Assembly: GCF_049243985.1 (NCBI RefSeq)
Contig: NC_135378.1
Span: 41,760,941 to 41,824,940 of the forward strand
Reading direction: 5' to 3'
Source: Paroedura picta
Taxonomy: Eukaryota; Chordata; Lepidosauria; Squamata; Gekkonidae
DNA: 64,000 nucleotides
Shown here: one piece after another, positions 1 through 11,270 of the stretch
How positions within the stretch are numbered: position 1 is the first letter of the stretch
How the letters are laid out: each line of letters begins with the position of its first letter
The notes under the pieces: model-generated
Databases searched by the model: none
What the model was told of the DNA's origin: nothing
The model's input: the letters and a program-made list of their open reading frames with translations, nothing else
Translations under genes and position numbers: made by a program

Positions 1-475
1 TTTCACCCCCCTCGGCGGAGGAGGACTGCCGAGGCTCCAGGGTGAAGAGTTCAGCCGGGCTTTTGTTTGCTTATCGAAGGGGGCGGTAAGCAGGAGAGCC
101 CCGCCGTCGGCCTCGAGCGCCTTCAGGCGTCGACGCCAGTCCCTCGCTCTCCGCAGGCGGTGGATGGAACGGCGGGAGAGCGGTTGACAGTAACCGCCCG
201 CGGGGCTCGGGCTTCTGCCAGCGCCTCCGCCACAGTCCCTCCCGAAGGGGAAGCGCGAGGGGCGGGGAGAGGCCCTGAGGGCGGGAGGCAACTTTCCGCG
301 CAGGTGACACAGAGTTCGCCTCTGTCAAGCCCGGCCGCGGGGGTTGGGGCTCCGGCGCTGCCGCTGCCGTTCGTCCTTCCTTCCTTCCCAAGCCAGCCAG
401 CCAGCCAGCCGGGAGCGAGGGAGGAGAACCCTTCGGTGCCCGAGGCGGGCGGCGAGGGCGAAGCGGAGCAGCGCC

Positions 476-568
476 ATGCACCTGAAGGACAAAGTGGCGC
501 TGGTGACTGGAGCAGCCCAGGGCATAGGCAACGCCTGCGCCCAGGCGCTGCTGGAAAAGGGCTGCAAG
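476..568 (+). CDS. HPGD: HPGD exon 1 (coding part)
   Basis: It encodes residues 1-31, starting [18 protein letters not shown], so the Rossmann glycine motif lies here. The start ATG has G at -3, and human HPGD also starts Met-His. The donor is AAG|gtaagt, phase 0. It sits inside a CpG island. Confidence 0.96.
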
Positions 569-3500
569 GTAAGTGCCAGCGCGCCTCTTCGGAGGAGGAG
601 GCGGAGGCGGCGGCGGCGGCGGCGGCGCCCGGAGGAGGGGGCGGGGGTGTCCCCGCCGCAGCAGCAGCAGCTCCTGCCGCGACCTGCCTTTCCCTCCGCT
701 GCGGAAGGCGCGGGGACAACCTGGCAGGTAGCGAAAGATGGTGTCTTGCCAAGGGAGTTCCCAGAGTCGTGTGAGGCGGTGACAGAGGCGAGCCAGCAGG
801 GCTCTCCCTCGCCCCACCCGACCCCCGCCTGGGAGCCCCTGCGCTTGCCTGGATGCCCCGAAGGCTACCAAGTGCGGCCACGGGACTCCTGCTCCCTTAG
901 CGATCCCCCGGGGCATAGATGCAGGCGGTATGGCCAGACGGGGACAAGGCTTGCCTCTTCAGCACACTTTCCCATATTCGTATATTCCTGCACAACATAT
1001 GAGGAGTGCATAGGCACAGATCTCTTTGTGGTGACAAGCTTCATGTCAATCTATGGGCCCATAAAAACATCACGAAGACACTGGCAAAATTAAGTTCTTT
1101 TAAGGAAGGTAGGCACGTACTCATTTAGGTATTTATACATATTTTGATTGCTCAAAAGAGAAATATAAAAGGTTTGTTGGCTTTTAGCGAGAAATCGAGT
1201 AAAGGGGAATTAAGAGAATATATCGTACTCTTATTCTGACACTACTCTCTTAACCACTTAGTATTGATTGTCACTGCTTATCTCTGTTGCATAGGTAGGC
1301 CTAGTGGATCTGAATGCAGAAGTAGGTAAGGAAAGCAAAAATAACTTGGACAAGCAATTTGGTACGCAGAGAACCATCTTCATTCCTTGCGATGTTTCAA
1401 ATGAAGAACAGCTAAAAGGTAATAAGAAAATCCTTTGGTTGGCCATTTCTTTTTATTCTGCCATAGCATACAGCAGCCTGGAAGGAAAATATGCTACAGA
1501 AATAAAAACTGTGCAGTTTTCTGGATGTCTGCCTACATTTGAAATTCAAGCAGTCTCCAGTGTATACTACATCTACAAGTGTGAAACATTAGCAGTATGT
1601 GAATGTCCTAAACGGAATTATTTGGCACATGATAAAGAAAATAAATCCTGTAAAACATTTGGTGACACTTCTGTGAAAATCCCAGGAATATTCTGTTTTA
1701 TGAACAGAATGTGTTAAAATTCTAATACAGGATTTAATGTCCCAAAACTAAGATGTTACATCTTGAAACGGGTATCTTTAAAAATGAAATAAGGGAAAAG
1801 TTTTCAGTATCTGTGATGTTCACATATGTGGGAAAGGGAAGAATGCATCACTTGGGATTTTTTTTAAATCTTTGATTTAGAGCAGGAGGTTTGGAGGTGG
1901 ATGCATAGGGTTTGTGCACACGGCTGCATCATATCCAGGGAAATCCTGAAGTGATGTAGGAGAGTTGTAGTACTCATCAGAAACTCTCTCACAGGTTTCC
2001 AGGGATTACTAGAGCTGCCCTATGGCATTTCTAGATTTTCCACAACAGTGACAAAGCAGTGCCCATGATTTGGAGAAAAAGTTGGAGAAAATGGATACTG
2101 TGGAGGGTGGATTCTTCTGAAGTCCTTCTCCTCCCCAAACCCCATCCTCCATCCTCAAATCTCCAGAAATTTCCCAATCTATATTGGCAACTCTATGTAA
2201 AATTCATAATTAAGGTTGTTTGAATGAAGTTATATGACTGTATATAAATAAATGCTCTTTCCCCTACCTTTCTCCTTATAGATGCTTTTAAGAAGATATT
2301 TGAGCATTTTGGAAGGTTGGATATTGTGGTTAACAATGCTGGAGTAAATAATGAAAAAAACTGGGAAGTCACAGTCCAGATTAATCTGGTAAGTTTAAAT
2401 GATGCATTATATATCCACATAAGACACTTTTTAAAACTACATTTTCAAAGGGAGTAGCTTCCAGATTGAAGGAATGTCGAGTTTAGGATTTTAGAAAAAG
2501 GCAAAATTTCAGAGGACGCAATGTTATTCTGCAGTAGAACAACTGAACCTTATTTCTGAACTTGAGTTCATTCTTTAATTCAGAGTAATGGATACCGCCA
2601 CCCCCAGGATTGAATAGGGGTTTAGGAATCTTATTTCACTACTGATGCTAATATAATGCCCCCAGGTATTTCCCCTCTGTTCTATTCAAGCAGATTACAA
2701 TATACATTGTACTTTTGTATACTGCATTCCTTCTTTACAACATCCTTTCCACATTCTGATTGGGATATAAAGACTCAGAGATTTCTATTCAAACTGAGAT
2801 CTGATGAAGGGAGTTTTCACTCACAAAAGCTTATACTCTGAAAATATTGTTGGTCTCCAAGGTGCTAATAGAATCTAAACTGTTTTAGCAGTTTATTTTT
2901 AATCTGCAGAAGATTAAATCTGCTTTAGGATGCTTAGGGCTAATCCTGCATTGAGCAGGGGGTTGGACTAGATGGCCTGTATGGCCCCTTCCAACTCTAT
3001 GATTCTATGAATCTATAATTCTAAGAAAAATGCAGCCTGGTCACCTGTGCTTATTACTTAGACCAAAATCCTGAATTGAATAGTCCTCATCCCCAACAAG
3101 TATGCAGCAGCAAGCATCACTTACAAATACCAACTTCTCCTTTAATTGAAAAACTTAAAAGCAGTTATTTAAAATCTTTTTATCATGCTTGCAGTCCTCT
3201 AAAGCAGAAGCCAAAAAATTCAGGTGGATGAACACAGAGTCTTTTGAATGTTCAGACATTTGCCTTAGATCAGGAATAGAAACTCTAAAGCAACAATTTA
3301 TAATACTCTGACAAATAATCTCAGTCTTCATTAAACAAACATTACCTTTATTGAAAGCATAGTGGGTTGAGCATGTTGGGAAATGACAACTAAATATCTT
3401 CCCAGTTATACTTCTGGGCAAATATTTCTGATAAATGTGCACTCAAGGAAGGCAGAGGAAGGCAATGGCAAAATAACTTCTGGGGCATTTCCGCACCTTT

Positions 3501-6500
3501 TAAATATAGTGTAACATTTACCGTAAGTAATCATTATATTCCAGCCCCTCCACATGACATCGCCTACATCCAGTGTCCAAGCAGCAACCAGCCGGCTATA
3601 TCCGCCATTTTAAAGCACTAGTTAGTGAATCCCAAAAAGTGGATTCACCAATATTTGTAGCGCTACCTACCAGAGAGCTACCGGCAGGCCACCAGCAATG
3701 CCTCCAATGTCCCGCCCTAGCACCTGCCTCTCTTTCGCTTCTCCTGGGGATGGGAGGTTTTTTTGTAAAAGTGAACTGCCTGGAGCAACAAACAGGTGTT
3801 CATTCATGCAGGCAAAGGCAAAAAAAAAATGTTTCCCCAAAGTTCTAGCACAAAGCATACCTCTCCAAGCTCCCCCCCCCCTACCAAATCAGGAACGAGA
3901 TTTATTTTTAAAAGAAGTAAGACTCATGATTCCATAAGAGGTAGCAATAAAGAAGCATTATGCATCTATAATTAGATGCATAGGTGTTTTAATGGAGAAG
4001 TAATGATTTTTTAAAAAATTAGTGGGCTTTGCAGGCCCTTTAAAGCAAGGGGAAAGGAGACTGGCTGCCTGGCTTGACTGACAGGCAGAAGAGAGTCATG
4101 TATAAATCTCTTTGCTCTCTTCCGACGTTTCCAGCAGCACTTGGGGAGGGGGAGGTGTGAAATGGTGGCAGAGAAGAGTGAGACAGCAAAAAAGGTGAGG
4201 AGGGGCCAGGAGGCACAATTTTAGTTAGAGTTACACCACTCAGCTGGTGTTATGCTGTTTTTAAAGATGTGCAGAAATGCTGCTGTTTCTCACTTGCCTT
4301 GAAAGACTCTTGCTGGTGTTTCCATGGCCATTTCCGCATATGCAAAATGTAGCTGGACTGTCTCCACATGTTGGTGGCATATTCAGCCTCCTCCACATTA
4401 CATCGGCAAGATCCTGAGGCTGTCCAGTAGGCAGCTCGCGATTTCACCATTTTTAATTCATGAAGCAATAAATCCAGGAAAGTGTATTTACCATCCTAAA
4501 ATGTGCAAACTACCAGTGAGCAACAAGTGAGCAACCAGAGAAAAGACCATATGGAGGGGGAAACATGCAATGGTCTTTTGAGCGTTGTCCTGCCCTCACT
4601 CCTGCCCAGCAAGGGAAGCAGATTCCTACCCATGCAGTAGTTCAGCTGCCATAAAGGTTCTCTGTAGTGGTCCTAAGCAACCTCCACCGTCCAAGCAGCC
4701 ACTGGTGCCTCACTGCCCAAGTGCCTCCTTCCCTCCTTCCCTCCCTCCTCTCATGTGTCACGCCCCCATCCCTTCTGCTCCTCTTCTCTCTCCCCACCCC
4801 ACTGATCTGACCCTCAGCCCTTCCCTTTCCCATTCACCTTGTACTTCTGCCTTCCCTCTCCCTCCCTGAACAGTTCTTAAAGAGGGCACTGCCACCATCC
4901 CACCCAAGCTGCTGCACTGCCCAAGCTTGGGCGGCGCAGCAGCAGCTCAGGCAGCTCTACTTAAGAAGTGCTCAAGGAGGGAGATGGAAGGTGAGTGGGG
5001 AAGGGAAACACTGTCACATAGATCCAACAGTGAACAATATTAGTACTTATGACAGATCTGGGACTGTACCCTGGCTGGTCTCCAGGAATGAGTACATGCT
5101 TGTTTACTTTTGGTACAGCCCTCAACATACAAAACAATACTCAAAAGGAAAAGAATATAGGCAAATGACAGGGTCATGATATACTATAGAGTACGGAGTA
5201 CAGTACATAACACTATAAATCAAAACAAACATAGAAGGTCACTCCTTCAGGACATTTCATAATTTAGGATTTGTTTTTATAGCCTTTAGAAAGGAGGATG
5301 AAGGGCAAGAAAGAGAGATACTAGAATTACTGATATTATAAAATATTAATATATTGAATAAAGTAAAATATACTGCTCAAGAGAAAACAGAAGTTTAGTT
5401 TATGAACATGTCTTGTAATAATCATACCAGTGTTCCTGCATTATTGATATTGAAAGATCCTATAAGGTGGAAAAATACCCTGGAACATTTTCAGTGCCCT
5501 TTATGTTCCATAATTTTATCTCCATTGCATACTGATCCTATGCATACCTCTTGGGGGAGTTAAAAATTCCACTGAGTTCAGTACAACTAATACATTAGTA
5601 ATTTTATGGATTCTAGTTCATTCATGGTTGTCTTGATCTACATAATTAACTTTGATCTGCATAATCATAATTAACTTTGCTTTGCCAGGTAGGCGGCCAG
5701 GCGAGCGAGCCTTCCGGGCAGGCCTCGAAGCTCCAAGGCCTGCACGGAAGCCAGGGGGTGGCTAGCTCCCCCTCAAAGAGGCAGCAGGTGTGCTTGCCGG
5801 GCCGCAGGGAAGGATTGGAGCCAGGGGGGCAAGCTTCCTCGCCGCCCAGCAAGCGCACCTGCTGCCTCGAAGAGGTGGCGGGTGCGTTTGCTGGGCTGTG
5901 GGGAAGACCTGAAGCTGGGGGTGGGGCAGCAGGAGCTGAGGGGAGGGGCAAACTGGACATTGCATCTTCCTTCCTTCCTCTCTCTCTCCTCTCTCTCTCC
6001 CTCTCTCTTGCTCTCTCTCTCTCTTTCTTCCTTCCTTCTATCCTTCCATCCATCCATCCCTTTATCTCCTTTCTCTCTCCCATCCATCTCTTTCTCTTCT
6101 GATTTTCTTTCTTCCTTTCTTTCTTCCATCCCTTTATCTCCTCTATCCCCTTCTCCCTCCCTCCCTCCCTCCCTCCCTCCCTCCCTTCCTTCCTTCCTTC
6201 CTTCCTTCCTTCCTTCCTTCCACTATTCTGGACATTGCGCCTCTTTCCCTCCCTCCCTTCCTTAAGCTACTAGTACTTCATAATTATTGAATTACACTGT
6301 TATGAATTAGTGTATTGCGCTTGATGGTCACAAATGAAATACTATTTTCATTAGGATTTTGTGGGAATATTTGCTGACCATTTTCATGTTATAAATAAAT
6401 CATTTCACCATCGCCAGCTTGAGATTTCTTTCTTGTGTGACCATTTTCTTCGTTGGCAACTAAGGAGGAGGAGGGGACCTTTGAAATGGTGGCAACCATA

Positions 6501-9500
6501 CTGTTCCCCATGATGCATGCAGCCTTTTTTACAATGTTATGGTGTTATAAAGTTACTGCACATGTGCAAAAAAAAGAGAGGTTCTATCACTGATAAAGTA
6601 CATGACAACATTGTTGCATAATCCATTTTCAAAGGAAGCGTAGACAAATCTAAATAAATAAATAATAAATCTGGAGGGCTGAATCCATTTTTTTAAATTC
6701 CTTGAAGCAAGTCAGAAAAAGTACCCAAATCTCAGTTCAAACTTTATTACAGTAGTTCAGATCAAGTTGTATGAAGTTAATACATAAAAGACCAAAAGAA
6801 TATGGTCATTTGATATAATGCAATTTAAAACAGATCATAAAATAGAACTTAATATTATGCTGCTTTAGAGCATCAGATATTTATGGTGGCGGCACAAAAC
6901 TTAGCCAGCTGAGTTGTCACCTGGCAACGACTGTAATAAAGTTTGAACTGAAGCATCCAAATCTGTCTGCCTTGCAGTCCATAACAAGAGGAGACCAGGC
7001 TCGTATGGGAAGGGAGGCAGAAGTCCCTGTCCATACCAGCCCCTGCTAATCCTTCTAGGCTAGGCCAAGCGGATAGCAGCAATGGTCCTAGCATCAGCCC
7101 AGGCCAGCATAGTATGTGGAGGAACAGAGGAGAGGGAAAGCTTGTCATTTCTGTCATAACTTGTCTTGCTCTTTTCACTCTTCCCACTGATTGCATGAAT
7201 TAATAGCATACAGTCACACTACCCTGAACATACCAGATCTCATCTGACCTTGGAATTCTACAATACAGTACCTAGAATAAGCAGGGGGTCTGAATATTAA
7301 TATGGGGTTTAATTGCACTAACTTTATTAATGATAATTACAGTTAATGATCGTTTAGTAGATTTTTGAACTCACCTACTCACTGAGAAGTATGTTTAAAG
7401 GTAACTTAGAAGTAACATTTGGACAAGATGAGGGAATAAAACACAAGGCTATGGATCTAGTTCAAAATGTCTACTAATAAGGAATTTAAGTAGATAAATC
7501 CCAGAACGACTTGTTACTAAGTGTAGTGCCTGTTTTGTATTTCCTATATTAGATTTCAGTAATTAGAGGAACATACATTGGTATAGATTACATGAAAACA
7601 GAAAACGGAGGCAATGGAGGGGTTATTGTTAATATAGCATCATTGGCAGGTAAGAAAAGTATAATTTAATTTGTCTATTCCTGGCATATTTTAAAAAGCA
7701 AATCAGCATTCCATAGCTGTTTTCTAAGTATAATAGATTATAATTTTAATTTTGATTTACTTATTACATTTTTATACCGCCCTCCCTTACAGCTCAGGGC
7801 AGTTTTTATTCAATTCATTCCAGAAGATTTGGGAATGAGACTGGGGACAGACTGTGGCTTGGTGGTAGAGCAACTACTTGACATGGAGAAGATCTTAGGT
7901 TCAATTGTTGGCATCTCCAGATAAAAGAATATGATACTAGGTGATATGAAAGACCTCTATCTGAGGCCCTGGAAAGCTGCTGCCAGTCTGACTGTAGGGA
8001 TGGACACAAACCAGTTGACAAACTAAAGTTTATCCTGAATTTTGGCCGGCTCAAAGCAATGTTAGCAAACTGAATACCACTATGAACTTCCACAAATTTT
8101 GGTGCAGTTCATGGTGGTTCGTTAAGATTGGAAAGCTATTCGTGAAAGGAGCAGAAAATTCTTATGAAAAGCAACTGAGCAGTAGGGACCTGTTTGTTCA
8201 GAAACCCCTACTTTCTTTTTCCTGCAGTTCAGAGTTTAAACTCTAAATGGCTCATAAATATGAACCAAGTGGGTTCACCAAACTAACCTCCCAGTTCATA
8301 AAGGTTCCTGGTTCAGTTTGTGATTCAGCCATGAACCAAAAATGAAAATGCAGTTTATTCCTGTCCCTAGCAGACAATACTGTCCTTGATGTACTAAGGG
8401 TCTGACTTAGTGTGAGACAGCTTCATGTGCGGTCAGCATTGTATAAGCTAGGTGTGTTTTCACATGATTCACTGACTTCAATCATAAGTCACTATATCCT
8501 CTTTTTTGTAATTTGAGCTCCACGCAGTCTAGTAAAACCTAAGAAATACACACAAAGGGATATCACAGTCTTCTTATGGAAAGACTCTCAAACAACCAAA
8601 ATCAACCTTATTTTACTTTTACTTTTCCATTTCCTCACCCCATCTTTCCATGTCACAGACTGCTCTTTTCCGACCTACTCCCATCTTCCCGTTTCTTCCC
8701 GCACGTGCTTGCCCACCAATCTCAGAATATTTCACCAATCTCAGAATATTTCACATGGACATATGGAACAAAGCAGCAGCAGTTGAACTTAAAGATGTTG
8801 AAAAGCATGGGGGACAACATGGAAACATGCAGGCCAAGGGACACGGCAATAGTCCTCCAGTACCATACTCTGGAACCAACCTTAGAGGTAGCACCAAAAC
8901 TATTGTATAACAGTGCTTCCCAGTGTGCCAGCATGGTGTGGTGGTTAAGAGCAATGGCTTCTAATCTGGAAAGCCAGGTTTGATTCCCCACTCCTCCACA
9001 TGCAACCAGCAGGGTGACCTTGGGCTCATCACAGCCCTGATAGTGCTATTCTGACTGAGCAGTCTTGTCAGAGCTCTCTCAGCCTCAGCTACCTTACATG
9101 GTGTATGTTGTGGGGAGAGGAAGGAAAGGCCACTATAAGCCACTTTGATACTCTGTCAGACAGTGAAAAGCAGAGTATAAAAACAAGTTTTCTTTCCCTA
9201 TCCCAAAATGTAGTCCAGATGGTTATTGTGATCTATATGGTATCACCAAAAGCCACTGAGAAGTCCAGGAGAATTAATAGGATCATATTTCTCCTATCGG
9301 TCTCCTGGCAGTCATCCACCAGGGTGACCAGGGCCACATCAGTCCCATATCCAGGCCTGTAATGATATTGGAATGGATTCAAACAATCTGCTTCATTCAG
9401 GAATCCCTGAAGTTGCCCAGTCCTACTTGTAGAATCACCAAGAATGGTACATTTGAGGCTGGGTGGCAGTTATCCAGCTCTCCTGTACTGCACTGGACAG

Positions 9501-11217
9501 AACAGTCTGTTCATAGCAATACATCATATTCCATTGTATTATACAGGACAAAAACAGGGCTTATGAACTTTTTTCTAATTTTAATGTGACAACAAGCAGT
9601 AGTTTCTTATAAAGATATGCCATTACTGACACATGAAGTTCAGTATGGTCATGTGGTAGCATTTACCACTTGCTATTTATTAAATCTTTGATCAGATTGG
9701 AAATTACTTTTTAGAAGTCTTCGGTTTTTTATTACAAGTTGGGATGCCATTCCACCAGTAGAAAAACAGATATATTCTGTTATAATGATGCTGACAGTAA
9801 GAGGTTAAGGTCTTGGAATCTGCCTTAGCTTTGAATTTCCTTTCTATTATAATGGATGTTAGTCATCGCTTGAGTCTGTCTGTTACACATTATTATCTCC
9901 AATACAAATAAACATGGGAAGTTATATCAACAAAAACCCAATGCTCAAAACACCAACCGCACAAGTCTTAGAGGACTGAACAAGGCATGCCTCAGCCAGA
10001 CACTTGTAAGAAAGAACAATAAACTGAAAACTAACAACTGTTTTTACATTATTAACTCCCACAAGCTTAAGAAGGGATCCAGCTGGCACATCAGTTTGTA
10101 AATACCTTCAAAGCTGTAGTTTTATTTTAAATTATTGACTTTTAATTGCTTATTAATACTAACATAATCTTATATTCTATAAATAAACCATATATATTCT
10201 ATAAATAAAGCATCAAAGCATAATAAAAATGAAAAGAATGATATACAGCCTGCCTACCTGATTGGCCTTTTGGAGCATCACTCATGCTGTAGGACCAATC
10301 AGGTAGGCTGTGCATTGTCCCTGACTGCCTCTGCCTCCTCCTTGGCCCACAAGGGCGTGGCTTGCTCCAGAGGACCAAGCAGGTGGGGGATGCCCCCCCG
10401 ACCACCTCCCCCTCCTCCTTCCATCTGGAAGAACAGCTGGCCACCCTGCTGGCCTATCTCTGGAAGGTAAGGTGGTTGGAAAGTGGGGGCTGGGAGGAAG
10501 GGAGAGCCTGGAACACAGCCCAGGCTCATAGGTCACGTGTACCCTCAATTGCTGCTTGCCCACTGGGAGTGGGGCCTGGAAGGACTGGAAAGGCCACTCA
10601 CTTCCCATATGGGCTCAGCCTGGCCTCTGGGGCCTCTCTGTGGCCTGCCCCAGTCCAGAACTATGAAGAAGGCCCAAGAAATGGCCATCCACCAGGAAAT
10701 GGTCATCCACCTGTGGAGGGCTCATTGTGGCCTGCCAGGGCCTGGGGCAGCCATGGAAGGACCTAGAAAGGCCCCCTCATCAGTCATATGGGCCTGCAGC
10801 CAGCCTGGAGAGCCTCCAGCATGACATCTCCAGGTCCTGGGGTGTTGCCCAAAACCCTGGAAAGCCCCCACCCCAGCCTGGTTACCCTCTAGCAAAGGCC
10901 CCTAACATTGCGCACTGCCCTGCTCGGCTCTCTCCACGTCCCACCCCAGGGAGGCTGAAAGGCTACCCAAGGGTCCCATATGGTCCTGGGCAGCCTTGGA
11001 GCACTCTTCCACATGCCCTAACAAATGTTTGGGAGTGGGGGACAGTGTCCCTTCCTTTCTCCTTACTCCCCCTCCCTTTTTTCTCTCTTTCTCTTCCTTT
11101 CTCCCTTCTTTCCCTCCCTCCCTCCCAGCCTCCCTCTCTCTCTTCCTATTCTTTTCTTTTCTCTTCTGTCTGTCTTTGTTATTCCTGTCATTTTATGTCT
11201 TTCTTTTTTCTCTCTCC

Positions 11218-11270
<53 letters not shown>

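Larger units (their letters stand above)
1..720. promoter_or_regulatory. HPGD: CpG island / HPGD promoter and 5'UTR
   Basis: This stretch is GC-rich and dense in CpG, and spans the 5' flank, 5'UTR, exon 1 and the start of intron 1. A GC box (ggggcgggg) lies near 259-267. I see no convincing TATA box, so dispersed initiation is likely. The 5'UTR near 375-410 carries a small (CTTC)n(CAGC)n compound repeat. The exact start site cannot be read from sequence. Confidence 0.75.

Noticed and set aside
67-1093. Long overlapping open frames on both strands in the first kilobase
   Set aside because: They are GC-composition artefacts over the CpG island. Only 476-568, in the frame of 344-1093, is coding, and it is left by a good splice donor.
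1304-1717. 137-aa frame as a separate gene
   Set aside because: Only its first part is HPGD exon 2; the rest is intron read-through past the donor at 1419.
5646-6265. Several 100-145 aa frames rich in Ser/Pro/Leu or Arg/Glu/Lys
   Set aside because: They translate polypyrimidine microsatellites and have no domain.
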